Part shown: positions 34,801 to 43,685 of the stretch, one piece after another
Position numbering within the stretch: the stretch's first letter is position 1
How the letters are laid out: each line of letters starts with the position of its first letter
Assembly (NCBI GenBank): GCA_903844735.1
Contig: CAIMUX010000047.1
Location: 1-64,000 of the forward strand
Origin: Candidatus Eiseniibacteriota bacterium
GTDB taxonomy: Bacteria > Eisenbacteria > RBG-16-71-46 > CAIMUX01
Length of the DNA: 64,000 nt
Reading direction: 5' to 3'
Made by a program: the position numbers and the translations under genes
Notes under the pieces: model-generated
The model's input: only the letters and a program-made list of their open reading frames with translations
Told to the model about the DNA's origin: nothing
Databases searched by the model: none

Positions 34801-37800
34801 TTGAGCCGAACTTGTGCAACATACGGCCTGGTTCTCGCGATCGGCCTACTCTTAGCCGTGGGCCTTCTAATGCTCGGTGGAGGCTGTGTTCCTTCCGAAG
34901 ACTCTAAGCCGCCCCGCGAGAAGCCCCCGGCCGAGATCCGAGAATCCGCGCCGGTCGACTCCTTGGCGGAGCGGATCGAGAGCCCGGTTGTCGCTCCTGC
35001 GCCTGCGATCCGACCCGGGTCCGCCGTCGAGACCACACCATCGTCGCCGGCTCCGCCTCCTTTGTCTTCGGTCAAGCCGGACACGGCCGGTCCGGCATCC
35101 CCGGTCCGAGCTCGGCCTGACACGACGGCTGTTGCATCGGCCACGCCGCCGTCGGCAGATTCCACCCGAGCGGCGGCGTGGATCCCGGTCCGCGACGACA
35201 CGATGCGCGCGGCCCCTCCTGTACCGGACCTTGGAGATACGACCCGCGTCGCGGGGTTTCCGGCTGGGGCGCCCTTGGACCCGACCCGAGTGGAGGTGCC
35301 GGCCCCGATTCCGCTTCCCCCGCCGGTCGTTGCCCAAACGGCGCCCGCTGAGACCTCGGCCGTGGCACCGATCCCCGCCGGCCGCCGTCTGACGCCGCCG
35401 CCGCCTGATCGCATTCCGCCACCCCGCAGCGCTGTTGCACAGCGCCCGATTCCAACGGTTCCCCTGGTCGTGACGCCGCCGCAGCCTGACTCCCTACCTG
35501 GGGCGACCGGGCTGTGGGCCTTCGCGACCGGCACAAATCCCGCCGATGATGCCACTCTCTACTACCTCGCTTCAGGGTGGTGGTCACGGGAGACGATCCG
35601 GCGGGAGGGGTTACTCAAGCCCGAGATCCAGGCCCGCGAAGATTCAATACCGCTCCGGCTCTTCGTGCCTCGCTTCACCGGGGTGAAGCGTCAGGAGCTG
35701 GTCTCCGCGCAGGTTGCCGCTCAGCTCGATTCCGGCACCGTGGAAGTGTGGACGGAGCTGCGCGAGACCATCGTGGGGGCGCGGGTACGGCTGCGTCAGG
35801 ATGACTATCTGCGCCGGCTGACCCGGAAGACCTATCGCGAGCAGACCGTCGTGGAGGCCGCGCGAGGGCTCAAGGCGAATCTCACAGCCTCCTCGCGCCG
35901 CGGGCTGGTCAAGATCGACCTGCCGGTCGAGCTGCCCGCCCGGCTGCAGTCGGTGTTCGGAGAGGGGAAGCCGAATCTCTCCGTGCGCGGGAGCGAGCGG
36001 ATCAGCTTCGCCGGCACCAGCCGATGGCGGCCTAAAGAGATCCGCACCGAGATCGCCCGGAAGCAGTCGAAATTCCCCCAACTCGACATGAAGCAAGAGC
36101 TGAACCTCCAGCTGACCGGAACGATCGGTGACAAGGTGAGCGTCGATGTCGACCAATCCAGCCAGGCCTCCACGCCGTTATCCAACCGGATCAAGATCCA
36201 CTACAAGGGCTATGAAGACGAGATCCTCCAGCGGGTCGACCTCGGGAACACGAGCCTCAGTCTCCCGGGCACGCAGTATGTCTCTTACGGCGGCAAGGCC
36301 GAGGGGCTGTTCGGCATCAACGCGCAAGCGCGGCTGGGGCCGGTCGAGATCACCACCATCCTGACAAAGCAGGAGGGGAAGACCGATTCCAAGTCGGTGA
36401 CCCGCTCGGCCGAGACACGCACGGTGAAGATCATCGATCTCGATTATGTCGCAGGGAAGTACTTCTTTCTGCTCAGCCCGGACTCGTGCCTGTGGCAACT
36501 TGACGAGGCGTCACTGGATGTCTTTGTCGACGACGGGATCGGCACCAACGACGAAATCGACGGAGCGGCCGCGGCGCGTGCCACGGTCACGGGGGCGGTC
36601 GAGGCTGACTCCACGACCTACCGCGGTAGCTTTCGGCGCCTGATCCCCGGCGATCCACCGGCCGGTGAGTACCGCATCGAGCGGCAGATCTACACCGGCC
36701 ATCCGGTTCTCGTCTTGAACCGGGCCATCGAGGAGCGCGAGGTCCTCGCGGTGCTTTGTTCCGGCTGGCGGCTCGATGCAAGCCTCCAGCGCGTGGAGTC
36801 TTCGTTTTTCGAGGTGGGCCGGGCCACTCCCGGGGACTCCCTTCAGTTGAAGGTGGTGCGGCCCAGTCTGTCTGACCCCCGGGTGGACCTCACCAACCTC
36901 CGGCGAGGCCCCTGGGCCCCGTTGAGCAATCTCGAGCTGAGGAACATCTACGACCTCGGTGCGCGGGGAATCCTCAAAGAGGGATTCGACTGCAAGATCC
37001 GTCTGCAGAAGACCATTAGCGGTGTGCAGCCCGATCGGGTCGGCGACATCACCTTCCTGCAGATGACAGGCTTGGATCTTTCGCGGGAGACGAGCACCGG
37101 CCAGATGCCGGGTCGCGATGACCGGATCGACCCGCAATTCATCTCCCTGGCGAGCGGGACGATCATGTTTCCCGATTTGCGGCCGTTTGATCCGGACGCC
37201 ATCGACCTCGGGATCAAGCCCGTGTCCTGCCTCCCGGCGTTCTACCGATTCTTGAAGTGGGGGGAAGGGGACAACATCCGCGAGGCGCGGCCCGCGGCCC
37301 TGCCCGGGATCACCAATCCCGACTCTGCGGCTACGTTCCGCGCCCCTTCGATCTACGATCGGATTCTGCATCAGGATCCGCAGGCCGACAGTCGGTACTT
37401 CATCGAGGTGACCTACCGCAGTCCGGTGAGTCGGATCCAGTTGAACGCCTTCGGCATTCTTCTCGGGAGCGAGTCGGTGACAGCCGGCCAGCGGGCGCTG
37501 GTGCGCGATCGCGACTATCGCATCGACTACGAAATGGGTGAAGTGGAGCTCCTCGAGGCAGCGAACGTCACGGAGCAGGAAGAGATCCGGGTCACCTACT
37601 CCTACGAGGGTTTTGGGGGCGGAGGCGGTTCGAAGACACTGGCCGGGGCATCGGCATTTCTCCGGCCGGAGGGCGCTGCGTTCAGTGGGTCGTCTTCGTG
37701 GTTGTACGAGAGCAAGGGTGGGGTTCCGGGGCTGGAGGGGAAGCGTCCGCGCCTCGGGCAGGAGCCTTCCCGGACGGTCGTGGGCGAGCTCGCAGGGGCC

Positions 37801-40800
37801 TGGAAGACCGATTCCAAGTTCCTCACGAACATGGTCGACCAACTCCCCGGGATCGATGCGCGGCTGCCGTCCAAGCTCGACATCGGATTCGGCGCCGGGT
37901 TCTCGCTGCCCAATCCGAATACCAAGGGCAAGCTCTACATTGACGATTTCGACGGGGTGAAGGATGTTCTATCGCTGAGCATGAGTCGTCGGATGTGGCG
38001 TCCGGCGTCCATTCCGATTTCCTCAATCCTTCCCGGCAGCAATCTTCCGCCGTCGGCCGCCAGAGACTCTCTGCGGGCTGCGGCCCAGGGTGATCTCCGG
38101 TGGTTCTCGCCGCGCAACACCGCTCGTGAGAGCGATTTCCAGCCGACCCTGGAGACGCGCGAAGGGGATGACAGTCGGCAGATTCTGCAGATGCGCGTCT
38201 CTCCGCGGGGGACGACTCCACAGGAGAAGAAGAGCTCGTGGGCGGGTATCGTCCAGGTGCTTTCCGCCCGCGGCACCGACCTTTCCCGGGCCCAGTTCCT
38301 GGATGTCTGGGTCAACGACCGCCGGCAGTATCGGCCCCACCCCGACCCGTCGCAGCAGCGCCGCGGCACTCTGATCATCGACATCGGGACGGTGAACGAA
38401 GACGCGATGTGGTATCGCAACAACCCGGCATATCCGGAGCAGTACACGCTCCATAGGCCCAACGGGAAGCTCGATACGGAGGATCAGAACCGGGACGGTC
38501 GACTCGACCAGGGCTCGAATCTGGATGAAGACACCGGCCTGGATCAGAAGAAGAGTGGAATCACCGGGGCCGACCCGTTCGACGTCTACCGCTACGACGA
38601 CAACCTGCCGGAGACGGATCCCGACAAGTACGCCTCGGTGAACGGCACCGAAGGAAACCAGGAACTCGACACCGAAGACCTGAACGGCAACGGTGCCCTC
38701 GACCGCCTGAACAGCTACTTCCAGGTGGCGATTGACCTGGCTGACTCGACCCTCTGGGAGACCGATGTCTACCGCGACTACGTGTTCAAGAACTCGAACG
38801 CCAAACCCGACCTCGTCAAGCCGGAAAACGGCTGGCGCCGGATCCGGATCCCGTTGCACGACGACAGCCTGGTGTCCCGTTGGAAAGACTTCGAGGCCGC
38901 CAGCCCGGTCTGGGAGAAGGTCTTTCACCTGCGGATGTGGGTCACAGGGTTTGAGGAACCCACCGATCTGGAGATCGGAGGGATCGAGATCACGGGAAAC
39001 CGGTGGTTCGAGAATGCGATCGCCGACACCCTCGACCGGTCGGTCCCCGAAGGCTCGCTCGCGCCGGGCGAGGAGTTCTTCGTCGGGGTGGTGAACAACA
39101 AGGAGGACGCCAACGTCTACGTGCCGCCGGTCTCCACGGGAAAGCAGGACAACATCACCGAGCGCGAGCAGTCGATCGCGCTCAATGTGAAGAACTTCAA
39201 GCGGTGGCACCGCGTCTCCATCTACCGAAGCTATCCGCAGAGACAGGACTACACGCTTTACGAGAACATGGAATTCTACCTGAAGCACGGAGCGTTGACG
39301 GATACCCTCCTTCGACCGATCAACCCGGGCGACGACAGCCTGGAGTGTGCCATACGGCTCTGCCGAGATGCCGGATCGGACACGACGAATTACTACGAGT
39401 ACAGGCGCCCGGTGTCGGCTGCTTGGGATCTGGTCCGGATCGACTTCGCCGAATTGAGTCGGCTGCAACTGGTGGAGTCGCCCGACCCCGCCATACAGAG
39501 AGTGGAACGTAATCTGGGCGGCGGTGTGTGGATGACCCGCCAGGGGAGTCCTTCCCTCACCAGTATCCAGCGGATTGTCTTCCTCGTCACAAATCGCGGG
39601 AACGTGATCGGGAAGGGCAGCGTCTGGGTCAACGAACTGCGCCTGATCGGCGTGAAGAAGGATCCCGGCTATGCGGCTCGCTTCAGCATCAATGCCGACC
39701 TGACCGGGCTGGCCCGGCTCAGCTTCAACATCCAAAGGACGGAAGCCGACTTCCTCAAGATCGGCCAGGATCGAGGAAGCGGAACCACCAGTACCAATTG
39801 GAACTTCAATGGATCGACGGAGCTCTTCGGGTATGCAAGCCGTTTGGGGGTCACCATGCCTATCAGCGGCTCGATCACGTCCACCCGGGCTGTGCCGAAG
39901 TTCCGCACGAACAGCGACCTCATTCTGGATCGGGCCGAGGATCGCGATATCTCGGTGAATCGCACGCAGGACCTCTCCCTTAGCCTCTCCAAGCGGCCCG
40001 GGCGGACTTGGTTAGGGCGCTACATTGTCGAGCCGTTCTCGGCCAACGCGAGCTATCGAACGGCGGTGAGCTTGCAGCCGACGCAGTGCGATACCACGGT
40101 CAACCGTTCGGCGGGAGTGAGCTGGAGCCTTCCGCTGGATCAGATCGGTCAGAAAATCGGCCTACGGCTCAACAAGAGCGGGCAGACCAAGCTGCTGCTG
40201 ATCCCCACATCCCTCTCGGCGAGTCTGGCAGGCGGTGAGGCGCGCGCGATCCGGTACAGCGCGACGAACAACCTTCGTCCCTACGTGAAGCAGCCGAGTT
40301 CGTCCACCCGCAGCGGGACACTGAACATTTCGGCAGGCGCCCGCCCGATCACTCCGGTGATATACCGGATCGATACCTCCCGCGACCTCATGCTGCATGA
40401 GGACCAGCTCAACTGGCTGGGGCTCAATCTCGGGCGCGAGGTGAGCCGCAAGCATCAGCTTAACGGCACCTTTCCGCTCCCGGTCCTACGGCAGTTGCTG
40501 GGACCCAGTGTGAACTGGTCGGGCAGCTCAAGCCTCACCCTTGCCAAGCAAGGACAAGGGGGGAGCGGTACCAATGAGCCGAGCCGGGAGAACGATTTCG
40601 GCAACTCCCGGTCCACCGGCTACGTGGCGCGTTTTTCGCCCGACGTGCTGGGGCGCTGGTTTGGGAGGATCGTGCGTAGTCGGGCGCGGCCGGATTCGAC
40701 CGGGGCGAAGACCGCGGCACCGACGAGCACGGGAAGCCTCGTCGGGCAACGGTTCCGTTTCAACACCGTCAACATGAACTACTCCGTCGCCAACCAGACA

Positions 40801-41655
40801 AGCTTCACGCGGCAGACGGGCGAGCCGGATATCCTCTACCAGTTGGCACTGGCCGACAAACCAGGCGCGCGGGTGCGGGCATTGTCCCGGGCTTCCGATA
40901 AAAAAGGGACCAGCAAGAGCCTTACTCTCGACTCCAACGCCCAACTGCCCGCTGGTGTGACCGTCACCGCGCGCTACTCTCGTACCGCCGGGACGAATTC
41001 CGACAACGGGCTTGCCGTCAAGAACCTCACCAGTAAGTGGCCGGACCTGAGCGTGAACTGGGGGAATGCCTTTCAGAAACTCCGCCTGAATCGTTTCTTC
41101 AAGACCTTCCAAGGGACCACCAACTACAATCGCGAATACCGCGAGCAGGGGAAGGCGCAGGGCGAGCGAGACCAAGTCACCCGCAGCAGCAACTTCACTC
41201 CTTTCCTGAACCTCAGTGCTTCGACCCGTTCGGGGATCACAACGACCTTCAGCTCTTCGAATCGGTCCTCCTCCACCGAGCTCTTCCGGCCGACGCGAAG
41301 CATTTCCAGCACGAGAAACCGCCAGCTCGGATTCGGTCTGAAGAAGACGCTCAACCTGACGCGTAAGGTGACCGTGCCGCTCACCGGGCAGATGAAGACG
41401 GTCCAGACGACCCTGAATGTCAACGTCGACTTCGACTGGAAGGCCGACCGTTCCGAGAACCGCAGTGCGGGGCAACGGCCGACCATCATGACGGACATGG
41501 CGAGTTGGCGGTTTCAGACCGGGGTCGGCTATCAGTTTACTGCGGCCATCAGCGGCAACGGTTCGATCAACTTCGGACAGGAGAGCAACAAGAAGAACCA
41601 GGCGCTCACCGCTCGTTTCATCGGCATCTCGGTCTCGGCCAGCTTCACTTTCTAG
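34801..41655 (+). CDS. sprA: SprA-like type IX secretion translocon protein
   Basis: A 2284-residue homologue of SprA/Sov, the giant outer-membrane barrel that conducts type IX secretion. Recognisable SprA stretches include KIHYKGYEDEILQRVDLGNT, VSYGGKAEGLFGI, KQEGKTDSKSVT, PGEYRIERQIYTG-like segments, IYDLGARGI and KLYIDDFDGVKD, then a strand-rich C-terminus ending ISVSASFTF. The N-terminus is unusual: a hydrophobic leader ending MLGGGC (Cys29) followed by ~220 residues of Pro/Ala/Thr-rich low complexity. TTG 34801 is chosen because it gives a normal-length leader with GAGGAC upstream; the frame is open back to 34690. Length is close to the ~2400 of Flavobacterium SprA. Confidence 0.88.
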   Translation: MSRTCATYGLVLAIGLLLAVGLLMLGGGCVPSEDSKPPREKPPAEIRESAPVDSLAERIESPVVAPAPAIRPGSAVETTPSSPAPPPLSSVKPDTAGPASPVRARPDTTAVASATPPSADSTRAAAWIPVRDDTMRAAPPVPDLGDTTRVAGFPAGAPLDPTRVEVPAPIPLPPPVVAQTAPAETSAVAPIPAGRRLTPPPPDRIPPPRSAVAQRPIPTVPLVVTPPQPDSLPGATGLWAFATGTNPADDATLYYLASGWWSRETIRREGLLKPEIQAREDSIPLRLFVPRFTGVKRQELVSAQVAAQLDSGTVEVWTELRETIVGARVRLRQDDYLRRLTRKTYREQTVVEAARGLKANLTASSRRGLVKIDLPVELPARLQSVFGEGKPNLSVRGSERISFAGTSRWRPKEIRTEIARKQSKFPQLDMKQELNLQLTGTIGDKVSVDVDQSSQASTPLSNRIKIHYKGYEDEILQRVDLGNTSLSLPGTQYVSYGGKAEGLFGINAQARLGPVEITTILTKQEGKTDSKSVTRSAETRTVKIIDLDYVAGKYFFLLSPDSCLWQLDEASLDVFVDDGIGTNDEIDGAAAARATVTGAVEADSTTYRGSFRRLIPGDPPAGEYRIERQIYTGHPVLVLNRAIEEREVLAVLCSGWRLDASLQRVESSFFEVGRATPGDSLQLKVVRPSLSDPRVDLTNLRRGPWAPLSNLELRNIYDLGARGILKEGFDCKIRLQKTISGVQPDRVGDITFLQMTGLDLSRETSTGQMPGRDDRIDPQFISLASGTIMFPDLRPFDPDAIDLGIKPVSCLPAFYRFLKWGEGDNIREARPAALPGITNPDSAATFRAPSIYDRILHQDPQADSRYFIEVTYRSPVSRIQLNAFGILLGSESVTAGQRALVRDRDYRIDYEMGEVELLEAANVTEQEEIRVTYSYEGFGGGGGSKTLAGASAFLRPEGAAFSGSSSWLYESKGGVPGLEGKRPRLGQEPSRTVVGELAGAWKTDSKFLTNMVDQLPGIDARLPSKLDIGFGAGFSLPNPNTKGKLYIDDFDGVKDVLSLSMSRRMWRPASIPISSILPGSNLPPSAARDSLRAAAQGDLRWFSPRNTARESDFQPTLETREGDDSRQILQMRVSPRGTTPQEKKSSWAGIVQVLSARGTDLSRAQFLDVWVNDRRQYRPHPDPSQQRRGTLIIDIGTVNEDAMWYRNNPAYPEQYTLHRPNGKLDTEDQNRDGRLDQGSNLDEDTGLDQKKSGITGADPFDVYRYDDNLPETDPDKYASVNGTEGNQELDTEDLNGNGALDRLNSYFQVAIDLADSTLWETDVYRDYVFKNSNAKPDLVKPENGWRRIRIPLHDDSLVSRWKDFEAASPVWEKVFHLRMWVTGFEEPTDLEIGGIEITGNRWFENAIADTLDRSVPEGSLAPGEEFFVGVVNNKEDANVYVPPVSTGKQDNITEREQSIALNVKNFKRWHRVSIYRSYPQRQDYTLYENMEFYLKHGALTDTLLRPINPGDDSLECAIRLCRDAGSDTTNYYEYRRPVSAAWDLVRIDFAELSRLQLVESPDPAIQRVERNLGGGVWMTRQGSPSLTSIQRIVFLVTNRGNVIGKGSVWVNELRLIGVKKDPGYAARFSINADLTGLARLSFNIQRTEADFLKIGQDRGSGTTSTNWNFNGSTELFGYASRLGVTMPISGSITSTRAVPKFRTNSDLILDRAEDRDISVNRTQDLSLSLSKRPGRTWLGRYIVEPFSANASYRTAVSLQPTQCDTTVNRSAGVSWSLPLDQIGQKIGLRLNKSGQTKLLLIPTSLSASLAGGEARAIRYSATNNLRPYVKQPSSSTRSGTLNISAGARPITPVIYRIDTSRDLMLHEDQLNWLGLNLGREVSRKHQLNGTFPLPVLRQLLGPSVNWSGSSSLTLAKQGQGGSGTNEPSRENDFGNSRSTGYVARFSPDVLGRWFGRIVRSRARPDSTGAKTAAPTSTGSLVGQRFRFNTVNMNYSVANQTSFTRQTGEPDILYQLALADKPGARVRALSRASDKKGTSKSLTLDSNAQLPAGVTVTARYSRTAGTNSDNGLAVKNLTSKWPDLSVNWGNAFQKLRLNRFFKTFQGTTNYNREYREQGKAQGERDQVTRSSNFTPFLNLSASTRSGITTTFSSSNRSSSTELFRPTRSISSTRNRQLGFGLKKTLNLTRKVTVPLTGQMKTVQTTLNVNVDFDWKADRSENRSAGQRPTIMTDMASWRFQTGVGYQFTAAISGNGSINFGQESNKKNQALTARFIGISVSASFTF

Positions 41656-41676
41656 GAGCGTAACGACTCGGGTGGC

Positions 41677-41846
41677 CAGAAGTCAGAATCCAGAAGTCGG
41701 AAGACGGAATCCAGGAGTCAGGAGTCAGAGTGATGAGGCTGGGGACGAGCCTTGAGGACTTGGTGGTGTGGCCAAGGGCCCGCCGGAAGGGGTCAACATG
41801 CATTTGGAATCCTATTCGCAGGCCTCTACTGAATTCTGACTTCTGG
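41677..41846. repeat. Heptamer inverted-repeat element with possible four-helix-bundle remnant
   Basis: Heptamers of form CAGAAGT/CAGAATC/CAGGAGT run from 41677 to about 41731. At 41830-41846 the complement appears, so that CCAGAAGTCAGAAT at 41676-41689 is exactly inverted there. Between them a 42-codon frame from ATG 41733 reads MRLGTSLEDLVVWPRARRKG, close to the N-terminus of four-helix-bundle (S23/IVS-type) proteins, which usually begin with a (F/L)EDL-VWQ-AR pattern. The rest of such a gene is missing. The heptamers are clear; the remnant is inference. Confidence 0.6.
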
Positions 41847-41872
41847 ATCCCGTCTACTTGAAGGGAGGCTGC

Positions 41873-42784
41873 GTGCGCAGGTGCCTACTCGTGGTTCTCG
41901 GTCTTTGGCCGGCCCTGCTCGCCGGTTCGGCGGGGGCCGGCGTCCCGTCCTTCGACGGCCGCGAGGCCCAGGGCTGGATCGAGCGACAGTGTGCCCTGGG
42001 GCCGCGGGTTCCGGGAACCAAGGCACACGAGCGCTGGGTCCGGGTGGTGACGACCTATTTCGATTCGCTGCGGGTGTCGGTCCGCCGGGAAGATTTTCGT
42101 CGCCCCTCGCCGTTCGGAGCCGACACCCTGCGGTTGACGAACCTGATCGCCTCCATCCGCCCGGGAATTCGCCCGCGGCTGCTCCTCGGCGGGCACTGGG
42201 ACAGTCGACCGTGGGCGGATTCAGATCCGGACCCGGCGATGCGCAACCTGCCCGTGCCGGGGGCCAACGATGGCGCGTCTGGGGTGGCGGTGCTCCTCGT
42301 GCTGGCGCGGATGATGCAGGAGCACCCGCCATCCATCGGGGTCGACCTTGCGTTCTTCGACATGGAGGACATGGGGCGGTCGGGGCACTCCGAGGAGTAC
42401 TGCCAGGGAAGCCGCCACATGGCGACCAACTGGCCCGGAACCCTTCCCGATTGGGTGGTGGTCCTCGACATGGTCGGGTCCGAGGCTGCCCAGTTCGGCC
42501 GGGAGGCCTATTCGGTGCAGCAGGCCCCGGATCTGGTCGACATCCTCTTTCGGCTCGCGGAGGAGAAGGGGTATCGGGAGTGGAATCCACAGAGCGAGTA
42601 CGCTGTCGTCGATGACCACCTCTCGTTCCAGGCCGTCGGGGTTCCGGCGGTGGATGTGATCGGATTCAATGATCCGAATTGGCACACCCGGCAGGATCTC
42701 CCTATGCATACCAGCGCGTTGCGCCTCTTCCGGGTCGGCACGATCATGTCCGAGTTGGTGTGGGGTGGCCACCTCGGGCGCTGA
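41873..42784 (+). CDS. Secreted M28-family metallopeptidase (glutaminyl-cyclase-like)
   Basis: A 303-residue exported zinc hydrolase with signal peptide (about 1-22, ending AGA). The M28 metal-site pattern is visible: GGHWDSRPWAD (His108, Asp110), PGANDGASG (Asp133), FFDMEDMG (Glu165, Asp166) and WHTRQDLP (His271). The family includes aminopeptidases and glutaminyl-peptide cyclotransferases; spacing and overall length are closer to the latter, but I cannot choose. GTG 41873 follows GGGAGG; a TTG at 41858 is in frame but less well placed. It stands alone between two heptamer-repeat elements and could process secreted proteins. Confidence 0.86.
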   Translation: MRRCLLVVLGLWPALLAGSAGAGVPSFDGREAQGWIERQCALGPRVPGTKAHERWVRVVTTYFDSLRVSVRREDFRRPSPFGADTLRLTNLIASIRPGIRPRLLLGGHWDSRPWADSDPDPAMRNLPVPGANDGASGVAVLLVLARMMQEHPPSIGVDLAFFDMEDMGRSGHSEEYCQGSRHMATNWPGTLPDWVVVLDMVGSEAAQFGREAYSVQQAPDLVDILFRLAEEKGYREWNPQSEYAVVDDHLSFQAVGVPAVDVIGFNDPNWHTRQDLPMHTSALRLFRVGTIMSELVWGGHLGR

Positions 42785-42812
42785 GTCGGTGCTCCGGCTG
42801 GGGCCGTCCCAA

Positions 42813-42965
42813 TTCGGGCTTCGGGCTTCAGGCTTCAGGCTTCGCGCCGGAGGGCGTCGAGCAGTCGCCTGGGGGCCGCGAATCAGTTCGCCGTACCGGG
42901 CCACGAGTTCGGCGTGGTCCTCCGCGCTCATGGCCTGCCCTGCCGAAGCCTGAAGCCCGAAGCCC
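42813..42965. repeat. Second heptamer inverted-repeat element
   Basis: Five heptamers TTCRGGC run 42813-42847 and three complementary GAAGCCY units lie at 42945-42965. A 21-base block (42816-42836) is perfectly inverted at 42944-42964. Between them, on the minus strand, a frame from ATG 42931 reads MSAEDHAELVARYGELIRG, which resembles the C-terminal helix of four-helix-bundle (S23-type) proteins, then runs into the heptamers. The inverted repeat is certain; the protein remnant is weak. Confidence 0.6.
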
Positions 42966-43085
42966 ATTCCGAACCCGGGTCCCCGCTTCCCCGCCCGGCC
43001 ACGGTGCCTCTTCCGCCGGGCGATTCTCCGCCTCGTGATGGATTCCCTATTGCAGTAGGGCCTGGACTTGTGTACCGTGCAACCC

Positions 43086-43109
43086 GCGTGGGCGTATGTC
43101 CGCGTTTTT
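43086..43109 (+). terminator. Terminator-like hairpin in the rimP leader
   Basis: GCGTGGGC (43086-43093) pairs with GTCCGCGT (43098-43105), allowing G-U pairs, around a GTAT loop, followed directly by a T run to 43109. It sits 36 bases before the rimP start, so it may be an attenuator inside the operon leader rather than the end of an upstream transcript. rimP-nusA leaders in other bacteria are often regulated, including by NusA itself. Confidence 0.45.
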
Positions 43110-43145
43110 GTTTGGCGCAAACCGTGTCTCCGGGAGGGTCAGGGC

Positions 43146-43685
43146 GTGCGGCGCGAGGAGTTGATCGAGCTGGTCACCCCTCTGCTGACGGAGGAGGGGC
43201 TCGAGCTTGTCGAGTGCTCGGTCTCCCGGACCGCGCATGCACAGGTCTTTCGGGTCTCGATGGACCGGGATGGCGGGGTGTCGGTCGAGGCTTGCGAGCG
43301 GGTTAGCCGCCGACTAGGGGATCTGCTCGACGCGAATCCGATCCTGCGGGGGGCCTATCATATGGAGGTCTCCTCGGCCGGTATGAACCGGCCGATCTGG
43401 ACGTTGGAACATTTCCGGCGGTTCCAGGGGGAGACGGCCCAGGTGGAAGTCGTCGGGGAGAACGGTAAGAACAGGTCGGTCCAGGGAGCGATTGGCCCGC
43501 TGGACGGGGACCGTCTGGTGCTGGTTCTCGACGGAGGGCGGGAAGAGATTCTTTCCCTGGGTGCGGTGCTTCGGGCGCGGTTGCGGATCGACCCGTGGAA
43601 ACCCAGGTCGCGGCGAACGGCCGCGGGCGACCCGGATGGACAGGAATCGACCGAACGGAAAGATGGGAATCATGGCCACGGATGA
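43146..43685 (+). CDS. rimP: Ribosome maturation factor RimP
   Basis: RimP helps assemble the 30S subunit. The 179-residue protein starts VRREELIELVTPLLTEEGLE and shows LVECSVSRTAHAQVFRVSMD and the conserved VSSAGMNRPIW (in most RimP: SSPGLDRPL). The C-terminal ~30 residues are a charged, non-conserved tail. GTG 43146 with GGAGG upstream was preferred over the open frame from 43068. It heads the canonical rimP-nusA-infB operon and overlaps nusA by 14 bases. Confidence 0.93.
   Translation: MRREELIELVTPLLTEEGLELVECSVSRTAHAQVFRVSMDRDGGVSVEACERVSRRLGDLLDANPILRGAYHMEVSSAGMNRPIWTLEHFRRFQGETAQVEVVGENGKNRSVQGAIGPLDGDRLVLVLDGGREEILSLGAVLRARLRIDPWKPRSRRTAAGDPDGQESTERKDGNHGHG

Larger units (their letters stand above)
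42785..43145. other. Gap between the M28 peptidase and rimP
   Basis: 361 bases that contain the heptamer element (42813-42965) and a hairpin plus T-run (43086-43109). No intact gene is seen. The last part should hold the promoter of the rimP-nusA-infB operon; I could not choose a single -35/-10 pair. Confidence 0.5.

Noticed and set aside
34605-35555. Minus-strand N-terminal extension of lptF
   Set aside because: It is antisense to the Pro-rich part of sprA and consists of Gly/Ala/Ser repeats; the LptF family N-terminus starts at 34604.
38023-39735. 570-residue minus-strand open frame
   Set aside because: Complete overlap with sprA, whose protein matches a known family; the antisense frame shows no family motif.
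42221-43120. 299-residue minus-strand open frame
   Set aside because: Mostly antisense to the M28 peptidase; only the short part between the heptamers (42810-42931) might be a gene remnant.
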